Shown: in pieces, positions 36,173 to 45,484 of the stretch | Position numbering within the stretch: the first letter of the stretch is position 1 | How the letters are laid out: each line of letters starts with the position of its first letter | Notes under the pieces: generated by a model | Told to the model about the DNA's origin: nothing | Seen by the model: the letters and a program-made list of their open reading frames with translations, nothing else | Database searches by the model: none | Made by a program: the position numbers and the translations under genes | Origin: Rhizobium sp. CG5 | Lineage (GTDB): Bacteria > Pseudomonadota > Alphaproteobacteria > Rhizobiales > Rhizobiaceae | Length of the DNA stretch: 64,000 nucleotides | NCBI RefSeq assembly: GCF_023701945.1 | Contig: NZ_JABAEF010000007.1 | Location: 62,001 to 126,000 of the forward strand | Reading direction: 5' to 3'

Positions 36173-37153
36173 ATGCAGCAGGTCGCCATCGGCATTGATC
36201 TGGGAGGGACGCAGGTTCGTGCGGCCCTGGTCGGCGAGCAGGGCATCATCTTTGCCCAGGCCGAGGACCGGACCGATGCGGCGGCTGGCCCAGAGCGCGT
36301 TCTGCGGCAAATTCTCGATCTCACCGAACAGGTCCTGGCGGCAGGGCAACCCTTGTCGGTGGTGGGCGTCGGGGTGTCGACGCCCGGTCCTGTCGATACG
36401 ATCGCCGGAGTGGCCAGCGATGTGCCGACGCTGGCCGGCTTTGCTGGCTTTCCGCTGAAGGCGGAATTGCAGAAGCGCTTCGCCTATCCCGTCAGCCTGG
36501 AAAATGACGGTATTGCCGCGGCCATCGGCGAATGGCAGTTCGGAGCCGGCAAAGGGCACGGCAACCTGATCTATGTGACCGTCAGCACCGGCATCGGTGG
36601 CGGCATCATCAGCGACGGTCGGGTCGTGCGCGGCCGCAAGGGCATGGCAGGCCATATCGGCCACATGTCCGTCATGCCGAATGGCGACCTCTGCCCCTGC
36701 GGCAACCGGGGATGCTTCGAGGCCTACGGATCGGGAACCGCCTTTGCGCTGCGGGCGCGCCGGCGGGCACTGGACTGCACGGAAACTACGCTTGGAAAGA
36801 AGGGCGGAGAGATCCACAGTCGCGACGTCTTTGCTGCCGCCAGGCATGGCGATGGGCTCGCCAATACACTGATTGACGAGGAGGCTGAAATCCTCGGCCG
36901 TGGTTTCACCAGCCTCATCCATATCTTCAGCCCGGATATTGTCGTGATGGGCGGCGGGATTTCCCATGAGTTCGACCGATTGCAGCCCGGCATCCAGGAC
37001 TATATCGCCCGATGGGCCATGCCGGCTTTCAACGACGTGCCCGTCGTCCGGGCCGCACTCGGTCAGAATTCGGGCCTCGTGGGTGCGGCAGCCCTGGCAT
37101 TCCTTGCCGAACGGGCCCCAGAGGAACAGCCGGGAATCTTCACGACCTTCTGA
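36173..37153 (+). CDS. ROK-family sugar kinase
   Basis: 326 residues. ATP phosphate-binding GIDLGGTQVRAALV, catalytic ENDGIAAAIGEW (Asp), and the ROK zinc motif CPCGNRGCFEAYGSG (three Cys, with the upstream His in AGHIGHMSV). A kinase, not a repressor, since it lacks an N-terminal HTH. AlsK (allose kinase) is the classical ROK partner of an RPE-like epimerase. Last gene of the 31502-37153 operon; its stop lies 70 bp from the convergent gene at 37224. Confidence 0.88.
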   Translation: MQQVAIGIDLGGTQVRAALVGEQGIIFAQAEDRTDAAAGPERVLRQILDLTEQVLAAGQPLSVVGVGVSTPGPVDTIAGVASDVPTLAGFAGFPLKAELQKRFAYPVSLENDGIAAAIGEWQFGAGKGHGNLIYVTVSTGIGGGIISDGRVVRGRKGMAGHIGHMSVMPNGDLCPCGNRGCFEAYGSGTAFALRARRRALDCTETTLGKKGGEIHSRDVFAAARHGDGLANTLIDEEAEILGRGFTSLIHIFSPDIVVMGGGISHEFDRLQPGIQDYIARWAMPAFNDVPVVRAALGQNSGLVGAAALAFLAERAPEEQPGIFTTF

Positions 37154-37223
37154 TGTCTGAAATGGTGGGCGACCATGCGCGGCTTGTCGCACATTGCGTG
37201 CCTGGGCTGGCCTGTCGGCTCGC

Positions 37224-38009
37224 CTATTCCTGAACCTGGGCGCTTGCAGCCGGCATGGTGGTCAGCTTGAAATCGGCCATTTCCTTCGGCGTGAGGTAGT
37301 AAAGCCGGTCGGGTGGCGTTTCGAGCGCATGGATCCACAGGCCGGCACCGATCCCCATGCCATCGAGATGCCGCGCGACCCGTGCCGTAACGGTTTGCGC
37401 GCCGGCCATCGCCTCGGCGGCCGAAGGGTTCTCCGCGCCACCGCTGAAGACCTGGTGCACGCCGACCACCGCGTCCTTTTCCACCGAGCGCCGGGTGCCG
37501 CCCGCCAGCACGATTGGACAGGAGGATGCGCAGAGCGCTTTTGTCGTGACCAAGGTATCTAGTTTCTTGTCGCGGATCAGCTTGGAAATCGCGATCGCGT
37601 CGTCCACGGATCCGCCAGGCGAATCCAGCGATACGGTCTTCACATATTCGCCCCGCGCCTCGATCTCGTCCGCGAACCGCACGGCGGCGCCCGGATCGAT
37701 CGTGCCTGTCGCCAGAAGCACGCCGCTCGGCATCAGGTTAAAGCGTATGGGCTGGCGCAGCACGTCCGGCGTGCTGGCCGGGGTCACCGGTGGTGCTTCC
37801 GGCACACCTTCGGTCAGCGCCGGCGGCAAGATGACCGGATCCGTCTTGAGCGGATCGTAAGCGGGCAAAGCGGCGTTCACGGCATTGATTTCGCGCAGAT
37901 CAACCACCAGGAAGACTGCTGCCGCGCCAAGCAGGATATAGAAGGCGAGCCGCATCAGCATGCCGTCGTCGAGCCGGCCCAGTGCCTTGAGAGGCTGGTC
38001 GATCCTCAT
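37224..38009 (-). CDS. Membrane-anchored periplasmic ClpP/crotonase-like protein
   Basis: 261 residues. A single helix at about 20-38 (LAFYILLGAAAVFLVVDL) anchors the protein, with the rest probably periplasmic. A Pro-rich linker leads to a ClpP-like domain: TVSLDSPGGSVDDAIAISKL (oxyanion Gly pair), CASSCPIVLAGG (candidate nucleophile Ser) and VVGVHQVFSGG (candidate His). This matches predicted periplasmic ClpP-like proteins (COG3904-type); protease activity is not proven. Translation is coupled by a 4-bp overlap to the membrane protein at 38006. Confidence 0.78.
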   Translation of the reverse strand: MRIDQPLKALGRLDDGMLMRLAFYILLGAAAVFLVVDLREINAVNAALPAYDPLKTDPVILPPALTEGVPEAPPVTPASTPDVLRQPIRFNLMPSGVLLATGTIDPGAAVRFADEIEARGEYVKTVSLDSPGGSVDDAIAISKLIRDKKLDTLVTTKALCASSCPIVLAGGTRRSVEKDAVVGVHQVFSGGAENPSAAEAMAGAQTVTARVARHLDGMGIGAGLWIHALETPPDRLYYLTPKEMADFKLTTMPAASAQVQE

Positions 38010-39325
38010 GCGGGAGGCACCTTGCGGGGCGTCTTGCGGTCGAGGCTGGTAATGTTGTCCGGTCCATGCAGATCGGTGTCCTCGTCGGCACGAGCGACGT
38101 TCGCCTCGATGATCGCCTCGACGGTTCCAGCGTCGGCGGCCTCTGCGCTAATGGCGCGCTGCACGGCAAGCGCCTCCATCAGTTCGGCAACGGTGATACG
38201 CTCGGCAAACGGCATGCTCTCTTCCTGCTTGCGGATTGCGCCATGCACGACCGCGAGGATGAACACCAGCACGCCCGGCAGGAGGTCGATCGAGATCGCG
38301 CCCGCCCAGGCCGGTATGAAATCGCTTGCATAGCGCAGCACCGCCTCGGCCGACGACAGCGGCACGAAACGCCGCTCCGCCACCGGTGCCCGTGATAGGA
38401 TCTCGTCGGCCGCCTCGCTCAGCACCCTGGATTGCGCCGCCACCGAGGTGCGGATGGTTTCCATGACCCTGTCCTGGCGGTTGACGAGATCGGCCTCTGC
38501 CCCATCGGGAATGGGCGCGATGAACCCGAGCGACAGATCGTCGGCGGCCCGCCGGATCGAAGGGGCGATCGAGGTCTGGCCAAGCGAGGCAATCACGCCC
38601 GTCAGCGCCACCACTTCGGACGAGAATCTGTCGGCACGCGGCGCGATCGGACCTGACGAAGAGACGAGCGTCCGCATGGTTTCGAGCCGTTTTTGACCGT
38701 CGAGAAACAGCGTGGTGACCTGCTCGCGCGAAGCGTTGATGCCGTTCTGCAGCTCGGCAAGCTGCGATGACATCTGCGTGAGCAGGGACACGACGCTGCC
38801 GGAGCCGGTGGTCCCGGTCAGCGCGCCGGACTGGCGTTCGGAGGCGGCCAGCTGTGAAAAGCGTTCGGACGCGCGCTGGATGTCCGGCAGCAGGCTCTGG
38901 GCGGCCAGCGCGTTCTGGTGCGCCTGATCGAGGTCGGCGGTATAATCCTCCACCGTTTCGGCGAGGTGCTGCTCGAGCGCTGCTGAGCCTGCCAGCGCCG
39001 CCGCATTCAGCCAGCTCGACATCGCCAGGATCATCACGCAGCCGGCCGCCATCACGCCGAGCATGGCCGCGCGTCCGGTGCGCCCGGTCACATGCGGGTA
39101 GAACCGCGCCATGTAGGACCAGAAGGCATAGATGGCGACCGAGACCGAGGCGGAATAGATGATCGCCGCGAAGAACACCGCGGTCGGCGAGCCGTCGAGG
39201 ATGCTGCGCACGCCGAGATAGGTATAAACGCCCGAGGCAAGAGCAAGGACGGCGAGGGCGAAACGGGTCATGGTTTCGACGGCCGCGACACCGTCATGCA
39301 AGCGATGCGAAGCGCCGAGCGCCAT
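38006..39325 (-). CDS. Multi-pass membrane protein with coiled-coil region, unknown function
   Basis: 439 residues, not assigned to a named family. Three helices lie in the first about 115 residues (LALASGVYTYLGV; FFAAIIYSASVSVAIYAFW; AAMLGVMAAGCVMILAM). A long helical, probably extracytoplasmic region follows (about 120-300, heptad-like Leu/Ala with QLAELQNGINASREQ), then a fourth helix (ISIDLLPGVLVFILAVVHG, about 345-363) and a charged cytoplasmic tail. The layout resembles a sensor or scaffold without an output domain. Co-translated with the ClpP-like gene, so the pair probably works together. Confidence 0.7.
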   Translation of the reverse strand: MALGASHRLHDGVAAVETMTRFALAVLALASGVYTYLGVRSILDGSPTAVFFAAIIYSASVSVAIYAFWSYMARFYPHVTGRTGRAAMLGVMAAGCVMILAMSSWLNAAALAGSAALEQHLAETVEDYTADLDQAHQNALAAQSLLPDIQRASERFSQLAASERQSGALTGTTGSGSVVSLLTQMSSQLAELQNGINASREQVTTLFLDGQKRLETMRTLVSSSGPIAPRADRFSSEVVALTGVIASLGQTSIAPSIRRAADDLSLGFIAPIPDGAEADLVNRQDRVMETIRTSVAAQSRVLSEAADEILSRAPVAERRFVPLSSAEAVLRYASDFIPAWAGAISIDLLPGVLVFILAVVHGAIRKQEESMPFAERITVAELMEALAVQRAISAEAADAGTVEAIIEANVARADEDTDLHGPDNITSLDRKTPRKVPPA

Positions 39326-39518
39326 AGGCTGTTCTCCGTAAAGGAATGTATTCCTTAAAAGAGAATGAAGAAGCCGGCGAAATGAAGGCCGTCTGTACAG
39401 ACGATCGCAAGTCGTCGGCCGACGGCACTGACCAGATCTCCATCCGTTGCGACGGCGTCACCCCGACGACGGCGATGTTCAGCGTTGGCGGCACTCTCGG
39501 CGACGGCAACGGCGCAGC

Positions 39519-40532
39519 TCATTCGGGTCTCTGAGCGTCCCCTTCGGAAAACACCCGCCGTCGGGTATCGGTCGGTAACTCATTGAACTCCCGGCGGTAG
39601 ATCGATGCAAAATAGCCCAGTTGGCTGAAGCCCCATCGATTGGCGATCTGCGCAATCGTTGTCTTGGAGTGCGAGTTCTGCAAGTCGCTCCGCACGCGCA
39701 GAAGTCTCTGTCGCAAAACGAAACGAGCCGGACTCGTCCCGACTTCTTTTTGAAACATATGTTGGAGCAGGCTTATGCTGGCGCCGGCGGCGCGGGCAAT
39801 GTCTGCGACACCAATTGGCTGCTGAAGGCTTGCATCGATGAACTCAAGGGCCCTGACCAGAGCAGGATGAGATGTCGAAACCGCCATCTGGCGGTCCGTT
39901 TTCGATTTCGGCCACGCCGACAGGCAATGGTAAGTCAGTGATTGCAAGGCCAACTCTACGAACAGGTCGCCATTCTCTTCGCAATTCATCGCGTAATTGT
40001 GGAAGGAATGTACAGCTCTCCTCAGATGAATGAGGGGCTGGTTATTGCAGATCGATACGACCGGTATGAAGTCCAGTGTCTGATGGAGGGCCTCCGGATG
40101 GAGCATCCGATCGGCATTCTCCAGGTAGTCTCGGTTGAAATTCACGCAGAGAGAGGAAAAGCCGGGATCGCCAATATTCTGGTCGAACTGACTGAATCTC
40201 ATGCAGATGGCGGCATCAATGCCGACTTCCAACGTCCGCCTTCCGGACTTCACGGTGAAGCCTGACCTCAGCGGAAAATAGAATGCCACCGAATCCGGTG
40301 CATGGAGCAGTTTCGTGCGATGGCCGATCGGGGACTCGTCCACCCAGATATCTATATTGTTACTATGAAACCCGGTGACTTTGAAGCGCACATCGCGTCG
40401 ATCCCGGGTGAATAGATTGATTCCGATTTTGGCGTCGCCAAAGAAACTGCCGCTCTGAAAGTCATGACCGGATACCGAATGACAAAACCTCAAAGCGCCG
40501 TCACTTTCCGCCTTGTTGTTCTTTTTGCTCAT
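39519..40532 (-). CDS. AraC-family transcriptional regulator
   Basis: 337 residues. The C-terminal about 100 residues hold two HTH motifs (GVADIARAAGASISLLQHMF and TTIAQIANRWGFSQLGYFAS) and the family's closing F.REFNELPTDTRR. The N-terminal about 220 residues form an AraC_binding_2-like domain of the type seen in regulators of ring-cleavage or stress genes. No target is obvious nearby: the neighbours are a hypothetical membrane gene and a chemoreceptor. Confidence 0.88.
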   Translation of the reverse strand: MSKKNNKAESDGALRFCHSVSGHDFQSGSFFGDAKIGINLFTRDRRDVRFKVTGFHSNNIDIWVDESPIGHRTKLLHAPDSVAFYFPLRSGFTVKSGRRTLEVGIDAAICMRFSQFDQNIGDPGFSSLCVNFNRDYLENADRMLHPEALHQTLDFIPVVSICNNQPLIHLRRAVHSFHNYAMNCEENGDLFVELALQSLTYHCLSAWPKSKTDRQMAVSTSHPALVRALEFIDASLQQPIGVADIARAAGASISLLQHMFQKEVGTSPARFVLRQRLLRVRSDLQNSHSKTTIAQIANRWGFSQLGYFASIYRREFNELPTDTRRRVFSEGDAQRPE

Positions 40533-41080
40533 TGCAACCCTGAACTAGTTTTTGAACTCCGACGGGCGAAGTTGGTTCGCATCGGCAAGTGGTAAACCAA
40601 TTCACGAGAACATGATGTCACAAACCAGCATTTTAATATCATAATTTAGCTAATTTTGACATTGAGTTGAACACTTTACGTTGCGTTAATCATCGCCGGG
40701 CGATCGTTGTTTGCACCCGATGAGCAAGTGCTCAATATGAACGAAAATCTATTGCCGACTTTAGACGTTGCATCGCGCAACTTTCGGTAGGCGGAGCGTG
40801 TTTCGTTATCTTGAACGCATGCTTGGAGATGACAGCGAAATTACCTTCGCAAGTCTGAATTGACATGACGTCACCCGTAGCCCGACTGCCTCACCGGAGG
40901 CGGCGGCAGTGAAAGACGGCATGACAATTGCCGACTTTCACGTGTCCGGCGGCGCGGCCTTTTCCAAACCTTCATAATCCACCGTCCCATTTCCCATGGG
41001 GCGAGGGCCAAATTGGTAGACAACAATCAGATAGGCAAGGCTGACAGAGACGCGGCGCCTCAAATATAAGGCAAATAAAT
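40533..41080. other. Long intergenic region between AraC and chemoreceptor genes
   Basis: 548 bp, locally A/T-rich (about 40620-40700), no convincing gene. It contains TTGACA at 40656-40661 without a good -10, a split inverted repeat TTGGTT...AACCAA (40572-40577 / 40595-40600) and the 8-bp palindrome TGACGTCA (40866-40873). No RNA gene or mobile-element end was recognised. Confidence 0.5.
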
Positions 41081-43000
41081 ATGCGGATTTCCATAGCAAG
41101 AATGCAGATCATTCTGTTCGGCAGCATTGTGTCTGTTGCCCTGTTACAGGGGCTTTATTCTGTAAGTTCCTTGCGGACGATCGGGCACCAGACGACAGAA
41201 ATCGTCGATAGCCGTGTGCCGCTGTTTGTCACCTTGGGTCAGTTGAATGCCGACGCCAGCGATGTACGTATCGCGCAAAATGCCTATGTGAACGGCGCGC
41301 CCGAGCAAAGGCCGCATTTCAAGGACGTTCTGGACGGCGTTCAATCCTCTCTTGCCAGCCGGATGGCTGCCTATGAGGCGCTGCTTGTCGACAAGGTCGA
41401 CAAGGACATGTTCGTCGAATTCAAGGCCGAATGGAAAGCCGCACTTGATCAGTGGGAGCTGGTGAAGGCCGAGATTGACGCGGGTCGCCAAGACACGGCC
41501 AATGCCCTTTTCTTTGGAGCGGCCCTTTCGACGTATAACGAGGCAGGGGACACCCTGCAGGCGGCGGTTGACGACATTTCGGTGGATACCGCCGATGCCG
41601 GCCAGGCAAGCCTTGCCACAGTATCCGAGGTGACGACCTCGACGTACGCAGCCTTGATCTTGGCGCTGTTGGTTGGCTTCGGTGCCATCTTCCTGAGCTT
41701 CCTGCGCGTCGTTCGACCCATGACGAGAATGACCAATTGCATGCGCGATCTGGCAAACGGCAATCTGGACATTGGCGTGCCGGATCGGGGCAGAACCGAC
41801 GAGATCGGCGACATGTCGGCAGCGGTCGAGGTGTTCCGTCAGGCGGCAATCGACAACAGGCGCATGGAAGTCGAGGCGGAAGAAAGCCGCAAGGCTGCGC
41901 AGATCACCCGCATCGCCGACCAGCAGCGCGCCGAGGCGGAAGCCGCCGAGCGTATGCGTGAGGCGACCTCCGGCCTTGCGGCGGGGCTCAAGCGTCTCGC
42001 CGCCGGCGATCTGTCCTTCCAGTTGACCGAGGCGTTTGCTGCGGATTTCGAAGGGCTGCGCCAGGACTTCAACACCTCGATCGTCCAGCTCTCCAGCACA
42101 TTGGCAGCGGTTGCAGGCAGCGTCCAGAGTATTACGACCGGCAGTCAGGAAATCTCCAGCGGCGCCAATGACCTGTCCAAGCGGACGGAACAGCAGGCGG
42201 CGGCTTTGGAAGAGACGGCCGCCGCTCTTGATCAGATCACGGTCAATGTGGCGTCCTCGTCGAAGAGGTCGGAAGAAGCCCGCAAAGTGGCAGGCGAAGC
42301 CAATGCGGCGGCAACGAAATCCGGCCAGGTTGTCAGCCAGGCTGTGGAGGCCATGAGCCGGATCGAGCAGTCATCGAACCAGATCTCCAATATCATCGGC
42401 GTGATCGACGAAATCGCCTTCCAGACCAATCTGCTGGCTCTGAACGCAGGCGTCGAGGCGGCACGGGCCGGTGATGCCGGCAAGGGCTTTGCCGTCGTTG
42501 CACAGGAAGTCCGCGAATTGGCCCAGCGCTCGGCGCAGGCGGCCAAGGAGATCAAGAGCCTCATTCAGACGTCCTCGTCCGAAGTGGAGGGCGGCGTCAA
42601 GCTGGTCTCTGACACAGGTGTGGCGCTGAAACTGATCGGCGAGTTCATCGTCAGTATCAACGAGCACATGGGGGCCATTGCAACCTCGTCAAAGGAACAG
42701 TCTACCGGATTGGCCGAAGTGAACACGGCGGTCAACCAGATGGACCAGACCACCCAGCAGAACGCTGCCATGGTGGAGGAATCCTCGGCGGCGGCCAGCA
42801 CTCTTGCCATGGAAGCCGACAAGCTTCGCGACATGATTGGTCAGTTCAATCTCGGCAATGCCGGCAATCCGTCTCACGCCCTGCGCCAGACTGCGGCACG
42901 CATGGCCCAGGCGCCGGTGTCCGAGAGATCCTTTTCGGCGGGGCCCGCCAGGAAGGTCGCCTCAGCAGGCGGGTCGAAGGACGGCTGGTCCGAATTCTAA
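41081..43000 (+). CDS. Methyl-accepting chemotaxis protein (transmembrane chemoreceptor)
   Basis: 639 residues. TM1 at about 8-28, a roughly 160-residue periplasmic four-helix-type sensing domain, TM2 at about 190-210 ([20 protein letters not shown]), a HAMP domain ([19 protein letters not shown] onward), and the signalling hairpin tip [21 protein letters not shown] (ending near residue 470). The C-terminus, GWSEF, fits the xWxxF docking pentapeptide used by CheR/CheB, so this receptor should recruit its adaptation enzymes. The ligand is unknown; the periplasmic domain is not a Cache or PAS type. Confidence 0.93.
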   Translation: MRISIARMQIILFGSIVSVALLQGLYSVSSLRTIGHQTTEIVDSRVPLFVTLGQLNADASDVRIAQNAYVNGAPEQRPHFKDVLDGVQSSLASRMAAYEALLVDKVDKDMFVEFKAEWKAALDQWELVKAEIDAGRQDTANALFFGAALSTYNEAGDTLQAAVDDISVDTADAGQASLATVSEVTTSTYAALILALLVGFGAIFLSFLRVVRPMTRMTNCMRDLANGNLDIGVPDRGRTDEIGDMSAAVEVFRQAAIDNRRMEVEAEESRKAAQITRIADQQRAEAEAAERMREATSGLAAGLKRLAAGDLSFQLTEAFAADFEGLRQDFNTSIVQLSSTLAAVAGSVQSITTGSQEISSGANDLSKRTEQQAAALEETAAALDQITVNVASSSKRSEEARKVAGEANAAATKSGQVVSQAVEAMSRIEQSSNQISNIIGVIDEIAFQTNLLALNAGVEAARAGDAGKGFAVVAQEVRELAQRSAQAAKEIKSLIQTSSSEVEGGVKLVSDTGVALKLIGEFIVSINEHMGAIATSSKEQSTGLAEVNTAVNQMDQTTQQNAAMVEESSAAASTLAMEADKLRDMIGQFNLGNAGNPSHALRQTAARMAQAPVSERSFSAGPARKVASAGGSKDGWSEF

Positions 43001-43022
43001 CGGGATCATTCTTGAGATATCC

Positions 43023-43052
43023 GTCCGCCCGAGGCAATTGCCTTGGGTGGAC
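43023..43052. repeat. 30-bp inverted repeat (hairpin) after the chemoreceptor gene
   Basis: 15-bp arms centred on AGGCAATTGCCT, with two G-T wobble positions in the RNA form. It begins 22 bp after the stop codon. No T-run follows, so it is not a standard intrinsic terminator; it may protect the 3' end or be a dispersed palindromic element. Confidence 0.5.
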
Positions 43053-43215
43053 CTGCGTGTCAGGTGATCTGTGGCTCGGTTGTCAGCATGTCCTTGGGCT
43101 GTTGGTCTCGTGTTCATCGTCTTGCAATGGGTCCAGTATGCCCGCATCGTGCGGGGCTCGGTACTGACGCTGCGCGACAGACTCGATCCGACCGGCAGAA
43201 CATCGAGGTAATCCC

Positions 43216-44952
43216 ATGGCCGAGATTTTCCATATATCCTTCGAGCGCACGCTTGAGCGCCTCGTTGCGGGGGCTATTGCGGGCAAGGCTTTCGAGGCCT
43301 GGACCTTCGATGACCGCAACAGCCGCAGGCGCGCCGAGCAGGCGCTGGCGGCGAAAGGCATCACCGCCCGCTTCAGGAGTGCCTACAAGCCGCTGCTCTG
43401 CTTCTTCCGCGAAGAGGTCGAACTTTCGGCTGTCGAGGCCATCGAAATTCGCTACCCCGTGCATTCGGCGGCCCCTGAAAACCGTTTCCGGTTGGAAGCC
43501 TATCCGCTGGCAGGGCTGGTCGGCGCTGCCCGTATCGATTTTCTGCCGCGTGCAGACGAAGGTTTGTTCTATGACGTGACGCTGCGGCGGGCCGGCAAGG
43601 TGGAAACCCATCGGGTTCTGGCCCCCAACCGGGTGCATGGGGATGCCGTTGGGCAAACCAACCTTTCGCCCACCGGCTGGCTTCGCATTGCCGGCGAGAC
43701 GCAGGGAGAAAGCCTCGAGACCGACTATGAGGCCTTGTTCGAAGCGTCGATCAGGGCCGTGACCGACCATGCCTGGGGCGACGAGGAGCCATACTTCGAA
43801 GAGATGAACATCCGTGTCAGCCATCCCGCTGACGACGAGCCGCTGCCGCTTGGCTGCGAGGTGATGAGCCTGCGCGAGGCGCTGCATGAGGATCTTTATT
43901 TTTCCTTGCTGGAGTATTTCCAGCATAAATCCGGCCGTCCGCTCGGCGATCGCGGCCTGAAACCCGGCCAGATCGTTCCGGAAATCGTCAGGGGCGAGGC
44001 TGAGGTTTCTGTCCGTATCGCCACCCGCCCATTGTCGACGGCATTTCTCGATGGCGAGGATCAGGACATCGACACCGCGCAGGAACCGCTGGCCGCCCGC
44101 CAGATCGCGGCCCGTCTGGAGGACATCGGCGGTGATACCTTTATCGCTCACGCCCGCAGCGGTCGCACGGTTGCGGCGCGTTACATCAGGGGTTCCGATC
44201 TGCCTGTGATGATCAGCGGTGGCCAGCACCCGAACGAGACGACCGGCATTGTCGGGGCGCTTCGCGCCGCAGCACGGCTGAAAGACGTGGCAGCAAGCGC
44301 GCATTTCACCATTTCGCCGCTGGAAAACCCGGATGGTTACGCGATCCACCAGCGCCTTCGCCGCGACAACCCGCGCCACATGCACCACGCCGCCCGTTAC
44401 ACGGCACTGGGCGACGATCTGGAATATCGCACAGTGGAAAACGCCGGCGTGCATCTCAACGAAAAGCAGATCCGCTTTGAGGCGCAGGCCATGAGCGGTG
44501 CGCAGCTGCATATCAACCTGCATGGCTATCCGAGCCATGAATGGACACGGCCGCTGTCCGGCTATGTGCCGCGCGGTTTTGGCATGTGGACGCTGCCGAA
44601 GGGCTTTTTCCTCATCATGCACCACCATCCGAATTTCGAGGAGCAGGCCGAAATCCTGCTCGATCGGGTGACGCGCCATCTGGGAAAAATTCCCGGATTG
44701 CTCGCCTATAACGACCGGCAGATCGCGCTTTGCGAGATCCACGCAGGGCAGACCGGGTTCCGCATCATCAACGGCTTCCCGTGCCTCTGCTCGGTGGACG
44801 ACCGCCACACGGTGCCGATGACGCTGATCGCCGAATATCCGGATGAAACGATCTATGGCGATGCCTTCATCGCCGGCCATGAAGCGCAGATGCAAACGGT
44901 TCTGTCTGCCTACCAGGCCTGGCAGGAGATCGGCGCAGCCAGGATCGCCTGA
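43216..44952 (+). CDS. M14-family zinc carboxypeptidase-like protein
   Basis: 578 residues. The C-terminal half carries the M14 pattern: SGGQHPNETTG (His and Glu zinc ligands), NPDGYAIHQRLRRDNPRHMH (substrate-binding Asn/Arg), and QLHINLHGYPSHEW with the third zinc ligand His. The N-terminal about 270 residues are a separate region without signal peptide, so the enzyme is probably cytoplasmic and may process peptides or cleave an amide in a small molecule. GAGGT precedes the ATG. No obvious operon partner. Confidence 0.8.
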   Translation: MAEIFHISFERTLERLVAGAIAGKAFEAWTFDDRNSRRRAEQALAAKGITARFRSAYKPLLCFFREEVELSAVEAIEIRYPVHSAAPENRFRLEAYPLAGLVGAARIDFLPRADEGLFYDVTLRRAGKVETHRVLAPNRVHGDAVGQTNLSPTGWLRIAGETQGESLETDYEALFEASIRAVTDHAWGDEEPYFEEMNIRVSHPADDEPLPLGCEVMSLREALHEDLYFSLLEYFQHKSGRPLGDRGLKPGQIVPEIVRGEAEVSVRIATRPLSTAFLDGEDQDIDTAQEPLAARQIAARLEDIGGDTFIAHARSGRTVAARYIRGSDLPVMISGGQHPNETTGIVGALRAAARLKDVAASAHFTISPLENPDGYAIHQRLRRDNPRHMHHAARYTALGDDLEYRTVENAGVHLNEKQIRFEAQAMSGAQLHINLHGYPSHEWTRPLSGYVPRGFGMWTLPKGFFLIMHHHPNFEEQAEILLDRVTRHLGKIPGLLAYNDRQIALCEIHAGQTGFRIINGFPCLCSVDDRHTVPMTLIAEYPDETIYGDAFIAGHEAQMQTVLSAYQAWQEIGAARIA

Positions 44953-45007
44953 CCGGGGTGGTTGGGCATGCCGGCGTCGGCCGCCGGGGACGGGCCGCAG
45001 CCTGCGC

Positions 45008-45388
45008 TCACTCGCTCGTCTTGACCAGCCGACCTTCTTCGGCCTTGTAGAAAAACTGGCTTGCCACCAGCCAACCCTTCAGCGGGCGCAGCGGTAATAT
45101 GCAGGTCAGTGCCATGAACGGTATGGTGACCAGCAGATGGCCCCACCAGGCCGGTTCATAAACGATCTCGAACCACACGCCCAGCAGCATGCTCGGCACG
45201 CAGGCAAAGCACATGACGAAGAAGGCCGGCCCATCGGCCGGATCGGCAAAGCCGTAATCCAGATCGCAGACCTCGCAACGCGGCTTCAAGGTCAGGAAGC
45301 CATTGAACATATGGCCCTGGCCGCAACGCGGGCAGCGTCCGCGAATGCCTGTTTGCATCGGCGCAAGGGGCGGGAATTGGTTTTCCAT
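45008..45388 (-). CDS. DUF983-family membrane protein
   Basis: 126 residues from the ATG at 45388 (a GTG at 45397 is possible). The N-terminal zinc-ribbon-like pattern, GRCPRCGQGHMFNGFLTLKPRC..C, gives two CxxC pairs, followed by two membrane helices (FFVMCFACVPSMLLGVWF; HLLVTIPFMALTCILPL). This is the DUF983 layout; function unknown. Two copies of the ATTGAnnGCA motif lie 22-63 bp upstream of its start. Confidence 0.85.
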   Translation of the reverse strand: MENQFPPLAPMQTGIRGRCPRCGQGHMFNGFLTLKPRCEVCDLDYGFADPADGPAFFVMCFACVPSMLLGVWFEIVYEPAWWGHLLVTIPFMALTCILPLRPLKGWLVASQFFYKAEEGRLVKTSE

Positions 45389-45409
45389 GGCACTCACTCA
45401 CTTTGTTTC

Positions 45410-45451
45410 ATATTGAGTGCATCAATATCAGATATTGAATGCATGTAATAT
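45410..45451. promoter_or_regulatory. Pair of ATTGA-type repeats upstream of DUF983
   Basis: ATATTGA-gtgca-TCAATAT (45410-45428) is a perfect 7-bp inverted repeat; a second, less symmetrical copy starts ATATTGAATGCA at 45432. The 10-bp cores (ATTGAGTGCA at 45412; ATTGAATGCA at 45434) are 22 bp apart, two helical turns. The same core recurs upstream of the MocR gene and the Nit1C cluster. Confidence 0.55.
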
Positions 45452-45484
45452 GCGACAATGTGGCCTGCCGATGAAGCATGAGGA

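Noticed and set aside
40866-40873. TGACGTCA palindrome as an operator
   Set aside because: Only 8 bp, isolated, over 200 bp from the nearest start codon, and not repeated nearby.
43114-44895. 593-residue minus-strand open frame
   Set aside because: Antisense to the M14-type peptidase with zinc motifs; no ribosome site or domain.
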